Source of the DNA: a virus
Reading direction: 5' to 3' (one strand)
IMG/VR virus record: IMGVR_UViG_3300037042_003533
Span: 19,700 to 83,699 of that record
DNA: 64,000 nt
A program made the translations under genes and the position numbers. Under the pieces are notes generated by a model. It saw nothing but the letters and a program-made list of their open reading frames with translations. It made no database searches and was not told the DNA's origin. Position 1 is the first letter of the stretch. Each line of letters begins with the position of its first letter. Positions 55,947-63,119 of this stretch are shown here, one piece after another.

Positions 55947-56270
55947 CTACATATTTGTTAAGTATTGCCTCAGAAGGGGGGTAGGTTGGTCAATTTCTTC
56001 TTGCTGCAACACATCATCAAGGGATAGGTTGGCCGGTGGTGGGGTTCTTTTGATGTGGGCGGGGGTAAATTCTCCATCGACGTAATTCCACACTGACACA
56101 TCACCCACACAAGCCATATCCACAATAACTTGGGTGTATTGATACTTCCCAGCACAGCGCTGGCAAATATCAGCAGCTTCAAAGAGATGATCAACCTGTT
56201 TGATTGTTTCATCCAGACCGGTTTCTGCATTGTAGCCGGTTACTGTATAACGACCTTTTATTGTTCTCAT
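55947..56270 (-). CDS. Hypothetical Cys-containing protein
   Basis: 107 residues, AAAGGATTCAAC-ATG. First half alpha/beta with ADICQRCAGKY; C-terminal third acidic and Pro-rich. No family recognised. Confidence 0.6.
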   Translation of the reverse strand: MRTIKGRYTVTGYNAETGLDETIKQVDHLFEAADICQRCAGKYQYTQVIVDMACVGDVSVWNYVDGEFTPAHIKRTPPPANLSLDDVLQQEEIDQPTPLLRQYLTNM

Positions 56271-56298
56271 GTTGAATCCTTTCTTATACTAAGGTTAT

Positions 56299-56564
56299 TA
56301 CCTGCTGAGCGGTGGGAAACTAAGTTAGATTATCTTTAGCAAATTTTCTAAGGAGTAAATTTCTATGATGAGATCGTTTGCCTCATCTGATATTTCTACC
56401 AGACAGGCAACAGGAGTATTTTCATCCTTCATCAAATCCTCTGCCATCTGGCACAACTGCAAATGTTCTACTTTCTTGTTTGCAATGGTTTGCTTGATGG
56501 CTTCTATGTCTAATCTTAGGTTATCCATTGTTGCTCTTTTCTGTTTCCCACCACTCAGCAGGTA
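56299..56564. repeat. 22-bp inverted repeat bracketing 56325-56528
   Basis: 56299-56320 and 56543-56564 are complementary at 21 of 22 positions; 4 nt after the stop and 14 nt before the start of the gene. Confidence 0.88.
56325..56528 (-). CDS. Small coiled-coil-like protein inside an inverted repeat
   Basis: 67 residues from ATG 56528 (AAAGAGCAAC upstream). Nearly all-helical and acidic. The upstream part of the frame overlaps the repeat arm and is not likely translated. Confidence 0.6.
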   Translation of the reverse strand: MDNLRLDIEAIKQTIANKKVEHLQLCQMAEDLMKDENTPVACLVEISDEANDLIIEIYSLENLLKII

Positions 56565-56630
56565 GCAACCCACACCCCGTTTTGAGACTGTTTGAAATTG
56601 AGATATGGGTTGCAATAAGAGGGAAGGGGG

Positions 56631-57365
56631 TTATTTTATTCCCCAGTTAAGGAGATAGTGAGCATTTGCTTCCTGCTCTGCGTAGTCCTTCCCTTGCTGT
56701 GCTGCTGCTGCCCGTGATTTGATAAGGGGTACAACATCCAGATAGAAGCTGTGAGGCATAATAGCCTCATCTTCTTCGATCAAGCTGGTATAGCTGTTAT
56801 CCATATACCACTCATCTTCATTATGACGGGCAATCTTATACAGTTCCAGTGCTTCAATCGGATTAGTGTTGCTCAGGATTGAAGCCTTCTCATACTGATT
56901 CTTAATCCGAGCTTTTTCTTCCAGTATATCCCTAAGAAGATCGGCCCGGTCATCTTTGCGGGAGAGGTTGAATCGCTCTGCTGCGAAGTCCACACACTCC
57001 CAAAAATCTTCCATCGTGCCCTCGTTGCCACCCAGGTAGCCCGCGATCTCTCGCATTCTGCGGTCACTCAGGTTCGAGGCATCCCAACCCTTTTCCTCAA
57101 AGTCATCACGGGATACCCGTGTAACATCAAAGAATTCCTGTTGGGTTGGCTTGGGCTCATAGTGCAAAGTTACAGCACCATTGTTAATCTGAACAAAGGG
57201 CTGAGAGTAACTATTGCTCAGCAGAAAACTGATGTGACCAAGCCTCCCAAAATAGCGGGGGGTGTAGGTTTTCTCAGTATGCCAGTTGTCCTTTGTTTCT
57301 CTCACAAAGGTTATTTCATACTTTGTACTGTGGCAAATTCTCACTTCGATAATCTTGTTTTTCAT
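56631..57365 (-). CDS. Hypothetical protein, largest of the cassette array
   Basis: 244 residues, AAAGGTAAGAAC-ATG. First 70 residues form a beta-rich domain, then a long helical charged part (FDVTRVSRDDFEEKGWDASNLSDRRM) and an EQEANAHYLLNWGIK end. No membrane segment. The sequence resembles no family I can name. The dyad element at 57401-57426 lies 35 nt upstream. Confidence 0.65.
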   Translation of the reverse strand: MKNKIIEVRICHSTKYEITFVRETKDNWHTEKTYTPRYFGRLGHISFLLSNSYSQPFVQINNGAVTLHYEPKPTQQEFFDVTRVSRDDFEEKGWDASNLSDRRMREIAGYLGGNEGTMEDFWECVDFAAERFNLSRKDDRADLLRDILEEKARIKNQYEKASILSNTNPIEALELYKIARHNEDEWYMDNSYTSLIEEDEAIMPHSFYLDVVPLIKSRAAAAQQGKDYAEQEANAHYLLNWGIK

Positions 57366-57400
57366 GTTCTTACCTTTCTTTGTGTATAGGTTGTGATATG

Positions 57401-57426
57401 TAATTACATCTCATGAGACGTAATTA
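57401..57426. promoter_or_regulatory. 26-bp dyad, candidate operator (copy 2)
   Basis: TAATTAC-N3-TCATGA-N3-GTAATTA, matching the element upstream of polA (42171-42196) except for two of the spacer bases. Lies upstream of 56631-57365. Confidence 0.7.
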
Positions 57427-57446
57427 TACTTCAGAGAGATAACTCT

Positions 57447-57491
57447 CTCATAAGACCACACCCCGTTTTGTGTGGATTGTGATCTTATGAG
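57447..57491. repeat. Two-part hairpin with ACCCCGTTTT loop
   Basis: CTCATAAGA (57447-57455) pairs with 57483-57491, with an inner CACAC/GTGTG stem around CCCGTTTT. A small AGAGAG-ATAA-CTCTCT hairpin precedes it. Confidence 0.65.
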
Positions 57492-57536
57492 AAAGCCTTT
57501 CTATTTGTGTTGTATGACGTTATTATACTATTTTCC

Positions 57537-57602
57537 TGCCAACTGAAGTGTACCCGTTTTTAGGTACACCCCAATTGGCAGAAAGTGATCTTCGTTGATC
57601 AC
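57537..57602 (-). repeat. Paired-hairpin cassette, copy 1
   Basis: Hairpin 1: 57537-57580, outer arms TGCCAA/TTGGCA and inner GTGTACC/GGTACAC (other copies have GTATACC, a compensated change). Hairpin 2: GTGATC-6 nt-GATCAC (57585-57602). No terminator T-run on either strand. Confidence 0.85.
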
Positions 57603-57632
57603 CTTCTGGAGATAAGGTAGTTAATTTCAGCA

Positions 57633-57779
57633 TCACACTTGCTGAGTATATTCTGGCAGGGGGAAGTGATGAGGTGTATGTTTCAAGGTTACTGCAAGAT
57701 ACCCCACCCAGATTGTACCGGCAATAGTGGCGACCAGGATTATCACCCCGCACCATTTTATAGCAGTAGCAAATGACAT
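57633..57779 (-). CDS. 48-residue single-helix membrane protein
   Basis: ATG 57779, AAAAAGGAGCTTTTATC upstream, TGA 57633. One hydrophobic helix (about 9-30, WCGVIILVATIAGTIWVGYL) then KHTPHHFPLP, like the membrane protein at 54447-54635. Function unknown. Confidence 0.65.
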   Translation of the reverse strand: MSFATAIKWCGVIILVATIAGTIWVGYLAVTLKHTPHHFPLPEYTQQV

Positions 57780-57831
57780 GATAAAAGCTCCTTTTTAGCT
57801 ATACCCCGTTTCGTAGGGGTTTGAAATTGTT

Positions 57832-58038
57832 ATGATTGTTTCTCATAAGAAGGGCAAAGGGTTACTAAAATTCTACCCTAAAATTAAACCACAGCCAATG
57901 GTAAACACCAGGGCTAGAACTAAGGGTCAATTTTCTAGGCAACCAAGAGAATTTTACATAGACCGATCTTGCTATTTGAAATCTCATTGTAGTCTTTATC
58001 CTTTTCTATCCGTTGCCCTTCTTATGAGACACAATCAT
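57832..58038. repeat. 29-bp inverted repeat bracketing a 40-codon gene
   Basis: 57832-57860 and 58010-58038 are complementary at 27 of 29 positions; the enclosed gene 57865-57987 begins 22 nt from one arm and ends 4 nt from the other. Confidence 0.88.
57865..57987 (-). CDS. 40-residue hypothetical protein inside an inverted repeat
   Basis: ATG 57987 with AAAAGGATAAAGACTACA upstream, TAG 57865. Basic, aromatic (VYVKFSWLPRKL, VYHWLWFNF). Its reality rests mainly on the ribosome site and on sitting exactly where a gene is expected between the repeat arms. Confidence 0.5.
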   Translation of the reverse strand: MRFQIARSVYVKFSWLPRKLTLSSSPGVYHWLWFNFRVEF

Positions 58039-58044
58039 CTTAAA

Positions 58045-58105
58045 ACCTACCATACCCCGAATCGCGCGATCTGATCCGAGGTATGATAGGGTGGTATGGT
58101 GGTAA
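58045..58105. repeat. Intergenic hairpin with CCATACCCC/GGTATGG arms
   Basis: ACCATACC near 58048 pairs with GGTATGGT near 58093; GGGGTATGG on the coding strand is the cassette motif, and GATC repeats lie in the loop. Confidence 0.55.
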
Positions 58106-58112
58106 GGGAAAG

Positions 58113-58478
58113 CTAATAGGCTTTCTTTGTGCGCTTGCAATGGCATATCTGAGTCCATTCACCATACTGGACTCCGTGCCACCAGTAACCATCAAACACA
58201 AACCAAACATCGACTCTACTGCCCGCAATGTTGTGCTTTCCCGTGTGGTAGCTCGTTGGCTCGAATTTAAGGGTACCCGACCAGTTTGTGATCTTGTAGG
58301 TATCCCGCTCTTTGGTGAGATACAGATCGATCTTGCCGGTTTCCCTCATGTCCTTCTGATCTTCAATTGCACAACAAGCATAGCATATCGGGCCGGTCTT
58401 AGATATACCGTACCCCATGCCACCACTATTCGCGAGGGACATAATTTCCTTCTTACAACTACTGCAAACGATATTCAT
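58113..58478 (-). CDS. Conserved phage zinc-binding protein
   Basis: 121 residues from ATG 58478 (AAGGGGCTTTACA upstream). CSSCKK and CYACC early on, then GKIDLYLT, ITNWSGTLKF, HNIAGSRVDVWF and WHGVQYGEWTQICHCKRTK: a family I recognise from many unrelated phages, function unknown. Probably zinc-bound. Confidence 0.8.
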   Translation of the reverse strand: MNIVCSSCKKEIMSLANSGGMGYGISKTGPICYACCAIEDQKDMRETGKIDLYLTKERDTYKITNWSGTLKFEPTSYHTGKHNIAGSRVDVWFVFDGYWWHGVQYGEWTQICHCKRTKKAY

Positions 58479-58506
58479 TGTAAAGCCCCTTTTTGATTTT
58501 ATTTTG

Positions 58507-58814
58507 TTTGTTACCTGCTCATAGGCCAGCAATGTTACTAGAAGATACTATCTTCCACCTGCTCGGCTAGTGCCTCGTTGTATTCCCTTAATTCGTCTAG
58601 TATCTCATCGTATGCTTTCACGATTTGTCTATCTTCCCACGACATCGCCTTGCCGCTTACCTTTACCTCATAATAGAGTAATTGGGTATCAACATCGCCG
58701 CACGATATAAAATCGTTCATGCTTACCGAATACCCGAAAAACTTTTTGAACGCTTCACCTACTATCATTGCCATTGCTTTACTCTTTCCTGCTGGCCTAT
58801 GAGCAAGTAACAAA
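58507..58814. repeat. 25-bp inverted repeat bracketing 58538-58774
   Basis: 58507-58531 and 58790-58814 are complementary at 24 of 25 positions; 6 nt after the stop and 15 nt before the start. Confidence 0.9.
58538..58774 (-). CDS. Hypothetical protein inside an inverted repeat
   Basis: 78 residues from ATG 58774 (GGAAAGAGTAAAGC upstream). Helix-strand-helix, acidic end (DELREYNEALAEQVEDS). Function unknown. Confidence 0.62.
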   Translation of the reverse strand: MAMIVGEAFKKFFGYSVSMNDFISCGDVDTQLLYYEVKVSGKAMSWEDRQIVKAYDEILDELREYNEALAEQVEDSIF

Positions 58815-58823
58815 TTGATCCTA

Positions 58824-58858
58824 CTCTTTGACCACCATAAGATATGATGGTCAAAGAG
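58824..58858. repeat. Local hairpin, 15-bp stem
   Basis: 58824-58838 pairs with 58844-58858 with one mismatch. Followed by CCATACCCCAAAACG, another copy of the GGGGTATGG motif, and a GATC-TTGT-GATC hairpin. Confidence 0.72.
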
Positions 58859-58919
58859 CAGTATCCTACCATACCCCAAAACGTGCGATCTTGTGATCAC
58901 AATCTGCAATAGTAAGGGG

Positions 58920-59213
58920 TTACTCCTCAACTAACTTTCCAGTGATGACTCCACAAGTATTGATGTAATACAGTGTCCATGGTTGCCCATAAGCATCATA
59001 GAGATCATCATGATCGGGTATACATTCCCCCCACTCCTCCACCCCCATCATACTCATGTTATCAATGCGCTTGTATGCTCGCGCAATAAGCCTTGCAATA
59101 TCTGCTTTCCAAGCTTGGCGAATTTTCCCGCGCTTAGTATACTTTGATGGATTCCAAGCATACCTTTGTGAATTTACCGGGAGAGTTTCCGGCTTTTGAT
59201 ATAATATTCGCAT
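58920..59213 (-). CDS. Hypothetical protein
   Basis: 97 residues, AAAGGATTAAACAATC-ATG. Basic N-terminal half (WNPSKYTKRGKIRQAWKADIARL), acidic centre (CIPDHDDLYDAYG) and a beta-strand end. Not recognised. Confidence 0.6.
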   Translation of the reverse strand: MRILYQKPETLPVNSQRYAWNPSKYTKRGKIRQAWKADIARLIARAYKRIDNMSMMGVEEWGECIPDHDDLYDAYGQPWTLYYINTCGVITGKLVEE

Positions 59214-59258
59214 GATTGTTTAATCCTTTTCTCTAAAACTGCTATACGTTATTTCCTA

Positions 59259-59326
59259 CTATTTGGGGTATAAGCATATTTTACCTATACCCCAAATAGC
59301 AGGAGTCGATCTGAATTGATCGACTC
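59259..59326 (-). repeat. Paired-hairpin cassette, copy 2
   Basis: Hairpin 1: CTATTTGGGGTATA (59259-59272) with its exact complement 59286-59299. Hairpin 2: GAGTCGATC-6 nt-GATCGACTC (59303-59326). Both stems differ in sequence from the other copies but remain perfectly paired. Confidence 0.85.
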
Positions 59327-59343
59327 TCTGTTAGGGGAGGCGA

Positions 59344-59733
59344 TTATCCAACCAAGCATACGTTGCAGCACTTGGCAAGGTACCGAATGTATCTTATCTG
59401 ATGTTGGGTGTAGTTGATCGAGTCAACGTCAACACTAGGATCACCATAGTTGTATATGGGCCGATTATGCTTTCCTCGGAAGATCGGTATCAATTCGGCT
59501 CGATGATATTTGTACTGCAAATTGTTGTGGTACCGTTGGCGGTACAGATCAAGATCGTTTGTCAATCGCTCATACTCAAATTGTAGTTGATCATAGGGTA
59601 TAGCGAATCGACCGGGCGCGTGCTTTGTGCAATCAATAGTGGGCCAGATCGGTCTATTTTGACGCCTAAAGGCCGCCGTCTGATAATCCCAAGGTGTAAG
59701 TCGCCAGTGTCCTTGTTTGTCCTTATATCCCAT
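59344..59733 (-). CDS. Hypothetical protein rich in Tyr, Arg and Asn
   Basis: 129 residues, AAAGGATTATAAG-ATG. Extended start (YKDKQGHWRLTPWDYQTAAF), a long charged helix (DQLQFEYERLTNDLDLYRQRYHNN) and a Cys pair at the end (CCNVC). Function unknown. Confidence 0.58.
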   Translation of the reverse strand: MGYKDKQGHWRLTPWDYQTAAFRRQNRPIWPTIDCTKHAPGRFAIPYDQLQFEYERLTNDLDLYRQRYHNNLQYKYHRAELIPIFRGKHNRPIYNYGDPSVDVDSINYTQHQIRYIRYLAKCCNVCLVG

Positions 59734-59781
59734 CTTATAATCCTTTGCTGATAACTAGTAGAACGTTATTTACTGCTTTCC

Positions 59782-59847
59782 TGCCAACTGAGGTATACCG
59801 GTTTTCGGGTATACCCCAATTGGCAGAAAGTGATCTCATCAGATCAC
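59782..59847 (-). repeat. Paired-hairpin cassette, copy 3
   Basis: Hairpin 1 at 59782-59825 (TGCCAA/TTGGCA outer, GGTATACC twice as inner arms). Hairpin 2 GTGATCT-CATC-AGATCAC at 59830-59847. Confidence 0.88.
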
Positions 59848-59867
59848 GATCTGCTATGGGAAGGGGA

Positions 59868-60101
59868 TTAGGACTCAGCATATCTCAGTAGATCAAGTGT
59901 GGTGCTATTCAGTGGTTTGTCACACTCAAGAATACGCATGTTACAATCCCATGATCCCGGCTGACATCTTTTGTCTTGCGCGATCTCAAGCTTTCTTAGC
60001 GCGGCATAAGCGCATTTCAGCTTGCGATGTTTGCTCACTGTCTCATAAGCACTATCTGGCGCATGAACGTGCGCCCACTTGGTTTGTTGTACTTCGAACA
60101 T
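59868..60101 (-). CDS. Hypothetical protein
   Basis: 77 residues, AAGGAGTCTAGA-ATG, the same start region as 61541-61750. Basic, two short helices, four Cys. Function unknown. Confidence 0.58.
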   Translation of the reverse strand: MFEVQQTKWAHVHAPDSAYETVSKHRKLKCAYAALRKLEIAQDKRCQPGSWDCNMRILECDKPLNSTTLDLLRYAES

Positions 60102-60137
60102 TCTAGACTCCTTCTATGCTATCTTTACGTTATTTCC

Positions 60138-60204
60138 TGCCAATTGTGGTATAAGTATACTTTACCTATACCCCAATTGGCAGAAAGTGATCTTTTCAGA
60201 TCAC
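60138..60204 (-). repeat. Paired-hairpin cassette, copy 4
   Basis: Hairpin 1 at 60138-60182 with CCAATTG outer and GGTATA/TATACC inner arms. Hairpin 2 GTGATCT-TTTC-AGATCAC (60187-60204), which in the transcript has a GAAA tetraloop. Confidence 0.88.
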
Positions 60205-60229
60205 GATCTGCTAAGGTAAGGGGGAAAAT

Positions 60230-60850
60230 CTAGTCGGTTTCTTTTTCTAGCCAACCAAGATCGCCCAAAGCCTCTAAAATATCCTCTTTGTACAACCAAC
60301 CCTCATTATCCCAAGCCGAGTCAAACTCGGATTCCATCTGAGTCTTGATATAGTCAACGACGATCTCAACCCAGGACTCCGGCTTATCATCGATGGTGGC
60401 ACGAGACTCACACTTGATCGACTCTTCCATATTGCTAGAATATTCCTCATATTCCATATTGGAATAGTGATCCTCATCAGCCGCAGGATAGCCGTCAAGC
60501 TTATCTAGCCAATACAAAACACGCCTTCCGGCTTTCGTGATCCGCCCGTTCTTGGTGATCATCTTAACGGATAGGTGATCCTCCCACCCACAAGCCCAAT
60601 GGCTACAGTGATCAATGATAGTGTTTTTGGGGTGGCGCGTGATCATATCCTCACTAATTACTTCCCAGTTTGAGCGCTCCAAAACATCAGAGTCGCGATT
60701 GACTGAGAAAGTAAAGGCCCAAGTCTCACCAAGATCGGCTTCCCCGTGATAACCAAAATCGGGGATATTCTTGCTTTCTTTGACGATCTGGCGGGCGATC
60801 TCACTGTCGGTCTTATCTTGTTTGAATTGATAGAAATCTTTGTGATTCAT
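60230..60850 (-). CDS. Hypothetical acidic protein
   Basis: 206 residues, AAAGGAAAACAAAA-ATG. WAFTFSVNRDSDVLERSNWEVI, then HWACGWEDHLSVKMI in the centre and an acidic helical C-terminal half (KEDILEALGDLGWLEKE). Resembles proteins of unknown role in several phages. No catalytic motif seen. Confidence 0.62.
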   Translation of the reverse strand: MNHKDFYQFKQDKTDSEIARQIVKESKNIPDFGYHGEADLGETWAFTFSVNRDSDVLERSNWEVISEDMITRHPKNTIIDHCSHWACGWEDHLSVKMITKNGRITKAGRRVLYWLDKLDGYPAADEDHYSNMEYEEYSSNMEESIKCESRATIDDKPESWVEIVVDYIKTQMESEFDSAWDNEGWLYKEDILEALGDLGWLEKETD

Positions 60851-60875
60851 TTTTGTTTTCCTTTATTAGCTATAG

Positions 60876-60969
60876 GGTATTTTCTGCTATACCCCAATTT
60901 CCGTGCCTTAAGCTTTGCATATAGGTTATGCAAGGCTTAAGGCAAGGGGCGATCTATCCTGAGATCGCC
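60876..60969 (-). repeat. Intergenic hairpin group, variant cassette with a 15-bp stem
   Basis: Small GGTAT/ATACC hairpin (60876-60893), then 60905-60943 with GCCTTAAGC/GCTTAAGGC and TTGCAT/ATGCAA arms, then GGCGATCT-6 nt-AGATCGCC (60948-60969). The last is the GATC hairpin with compensated outer pairs. Confidence 0.82.
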
Positions 60970-60999
60970 GCTTGTCTGGTATTACAGCCCATGAGACAA

Positions 61000-61410
61000 C
61001 TACAGCCATTCACTTCTGAGAGCATATCCGCCCGACTTGTGCATGTGCGGAGTCCGATCAGTATCCCCGTTGTGGTGCTCATTGCTGGGGCAGTGTCCAC
61101 CAGTACACTCAAAGCCATCAGGATATAGAATTGATCCCAGGGTATACACCAAGTGAAACCCCATATCCATCCCACACCCTTCCATTTTAACCCCATCATA
61201 GCTACGATTGATCGCCTTGCCAAGCAGTACACTCGCAGCATAGTTAGGGTGAATAGGGTAGCCGTCTTTGGTGATAATGACTAGTCCGATATGACGAGTC
61301 ATACCAGATCGGCTACAATGGCGCAAAATGCAGTAGATTGTATCGCCCGGCTTGACTACTGACCGTAAGAATTCCTTTTGTTCCTCTATTTCCTTATCTG
61401 AGTATTTCAT
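61000..61410 (-). CDS. Conserved phage protein of the SRSGM family
   Basis: 136 residues. VKPGDTIYCILRHCSRSGMTRHI, GCGMDMGFHLVY and C-terminal GGYALRSEWL are the hallmarks of a family seen in many phages and prophages, function unknown. His/Cys residues in ECTGGHCPSNEHHN may bind metal. AGGAATAGACG-ATG region shares its upstream sequence with 59344-59733. Confidence 0.8.
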   Translation of the reverse strand: MKYSDKEIEEQKEFLRSVVKPGDTIYCILRHCSRSGMTRHIGLVIITKDGYPIHPNYAASVLLGKAINRSYDGVKMEGCGMDMGFHLVYTLGSILYPDGFECTGGHCPSNEHHNGDTDRTPHMHKSGGYALRSEWL

Positions 61411-61453
61411 CGTCTATTCCTTTGCTGATAACTAGTAGAACGTTATATTTTCC

Positions 61454-61520
61454 TGCCAACTGAGGTATACCCGAAAAACAAGTATACCCCAATTGGCAGA
61501 AAGTGATCTTTTCAGATCAC
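61454..61520 (-). repeat. Paired-hairpin cassette, copy 5
   Basis: Hairpin 1 at 61454-61498 (inner GGTATAC/GTATACC), hairpin 2 GTGATCT-TTTC-AGATCAC at 61503-61520. Confidence 0.88.
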
Positions 61521-61540
61521 GATCTGTTATGGTAAGGGGA

Positions 61541-61750
61541 TTAGATATAGAATAATCCCGCGCAACCAGTAGGGCGAATCTGTGTATGTTGTTCATAAGC
61601 ACAATATCCCGCCATTTGAGCAATCAAGCAAGCTCTTTTGTATGTTATAGAATTATATTCTCTGATCCCGTTTGATCGTTCTATGTTGCAAAAATAACCA
61701 TTAGTGTAGTTGCTATACCCTACTTCAATCGCGCAAATTCTATTTTTCAT
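61541..61750 (-). CDS. Small hypothetical protein
   Basis: 69 residues from ATG 61750 with AAGGAGTCTAGA; the upstream part of the frame runs into the hairpin and has no site. Mixed strand-helix protein with four Cys. Function unknown. Confidence 0.6.
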   Translation of the reverse strand: MKNRICAIEVGYSNYTNGYFCNIERSNGIREYNSITYKRACLIAQMAGYCAYEQHTQIRPTGCAGLFYI

Positions 61751-61786
61751 TCTAGACTCCTTGCTTGCTATCTTTACGTTATTTCC

Positions 61787-61852
61787 TGCCAACTGAGGTA
61801 TACCGGTTTTCGGGTATACCCCAATTGGCAGAAAGTGATCTTTTCAGATCAC
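61787..61852 (-). repeat. Paired-hairpin cassette, copy 6
   Basis: Hairpin 1 at 61787-61830, nearly identical to copy 3; hairpin 2 GTGATCT-TTTC-AGATCAC at 61835-61852. Confidence 0.88.
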
Positions 61853-61871
61853 GATCTGCTATGGTAAGGGA

Positions 61872-62141
61872 TTATACACTTCTGGCACAAGTACACTCAG
61901 CAATACCCATACAGGAGCAATGGCAATCGGCCAGTGTTTTGTAGTTGTGATCCCTAAACAAAGTTTGACGCGCTTCCCATCTATGCGCTTGGCAATGCCA
62001 CAATGACACACTGATCGGCTTTCCTTCTATATCGGCTTGACTCCAATAGTGTGCAATTTTGGCATCGTAACAAAACAAACAGAAATGTCTTTCTTTTGAC
62101 AAATCCTTGAAAAACTCCCGATGTGTTTTGATGTTTATCAT
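61872..62141 (-). CDS. Cys/His-rich hypothetical protein
   Basis: 89 residues from ATG 62141 (GGAAGGATAAACTC upstream). FCLFC, WHCQAH and a C-terminal CHCSCMGIAECTC suggest binding of two zinc ions. Confidence 0.62.
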   Translation of the reverse strand: MINIKTHREFFKDLSKERHFCLFCYDAKIAHYWSQADIEGKPISVSLWHCQAHRWEARQTLFRDHNYKTLADCHCSCMGIAECTCARSV

Positions 62142-62181
62142 GAGTTTATCCTTCCATACTATCTTTACGTTATTTGTTTCC

Positions 62182-62247
62182 TGCCAATTGCGGTATACCA
62201 GTTTCCAGGTATACCCCAATTGGCAGAAAGTGATCCTTTCAGATCAC
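62182..62247 (-). repeat. Paired-hairpin cassette, copy 7
   Basis: Hairpin 1 at 62182-62225 (CCAATTG outer, GGTATACC inner). Hairpin 2 at 62230-62247, where the pair next to the loop is T-G instead of T-A, so the stem is kept. Confidence 0.88.
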
Positions 62248-62272
62248 GATCTGCTATGGTAAGGGGGGAGTA

Positions 62273-62542
62273 TTATCTAAATGTATCTTCATAGGCAAGG
62301 GCCGTCAGAGAGTCCTGGGCTTCTTGCCACTCGTTCTCACGGTTTGACCAGCGCTTAAAGCTATTTACCCTCATTCCTATTTGGCGGGGAGTTTGACCTA
62401 TAAACTCAGGATTACCGTCCCCAGTATACCAGCCATTAGTTTTTGATCTGATATCTTGAGTAATACAAACACCATCGACAAAAACAAGTTGCTGGATACC
62501 ATGCCCACAATCTATATCTCGTTCATACACCTTGCAGTTCAT
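62273..62542 (-). CDS. Hypothetical protein
   Basis: 89 residues, AAGGAGTAAAC-TTAAA-ATG. Strand-rich N-terminal half with C-x-C-like positions (YERDIDCGHG), helical C-terminal half. Function unknown. Confidence 0.6.
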   Translation of the reverse strand: MNCKVYERDIDCGHGIQQLVFVDGVCITQDIRSKTNGWYTGDGNPEFIGQTPRQIGMRVNSFKRWSNRENEWQEAQDSLTALAYEDTFR

Positions 62543-62580
62543 TTTAAGTTTACTCCTTGCTTACTATCCGAACGTTACCC

Positions 62581-62675
62581 TACCCTATACGCCAATTTAC
62601 CGATGTTTGATCTTGATCCAATTGGCGCATAGGGTAAGGGGGAAATGACACAATAAATTGTGCCAGGCTTTCCCC
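62581..62675 (-). repeat. Two intergenic hairpins, divergent cassette
   Basis: 17-nt arms 62581-62597 and 62620-62636 (one G-U pair in the transcript) share AATTGGCG and the CCCTTACC border with the other cassettes. A second hairpin (62639-62675) has nested GGGGAAA/TTTCCCC and CACAAT/ATTGTG stems. Confidence 0.78.
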
Positions 62676-62745
62676 TTACCAGCAAATTGGCTATCGCTTT
62701 GCTAGACTGGCCGTATGATCGTAGTATGACCTACTGATCACCCAA

Positions 62746-63078
62746 CTACGCGCAATGCTCATTGTACCATACGCAGAAAAACTCAATTTCCTTGCGAGTG
62801 TTGAACATATCAATCTCGCCCGGATAACCTGATAGGTCAATATCCCCAGCATTCTGATCGTCAATTCTGATCGAATGATGGTATGACTCATCTTGCAATA
62901 CCTCAAAACTCCAATGCTTTCGAATGTTTCCCAACACTCTGATCTTCCCATCAATGTCATTGAGATCGTTTTGTTTTTCGTCAATTGCTGCTTGGCGTGC
63001 CTCTCTCAGTGTTGGGTAAGCACTAACACTATCGGGCAAGTATCCATCTTGCCCTACTTGCACAAAATATACTTTCAT
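62746..63078 (-). CDS. Hypothetical protein
   Basis: 110 residues, GTGAGATAAG-ATG. Starts with VYFVQVGQDGYLPDSVSAYPTLREARQAAIDE, a strand-helix start like those of small phage regulators; acidic C-terminal half. Another frame (62691-62984) overlaps it but has no ribosome site. Confidence 0.62.
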   Translation of the reverse strand: MKVYFVQVGQDGYLPDSVSAYPTLREARQAAIDEKQNDLNDIDGKIRVLGNIRKHWSFEVLQDESYHHSIRIDDQNAGDIDLSGYPGEIDMFNTRKEIEFFCVWYNEHCA

Positions 63079-63119
63079 CTTATCTCACTTTCTTGTGATA
63101 TGTTTCACAAACTCCAAAC

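Noticed and set aside
57523-57756. 77-codon minus-strand frame across the first paired-hairpin cassette
   Set aside because: Runs through both hairpins; the real gene in this place is the 48-residue membrane protein in another frame.
57537-62247. Paired hairpins as simple intrinsic terminators
   Set aside because: No U-tract follows any copy in either direction and they recur upstream of each gene within one long gene series.
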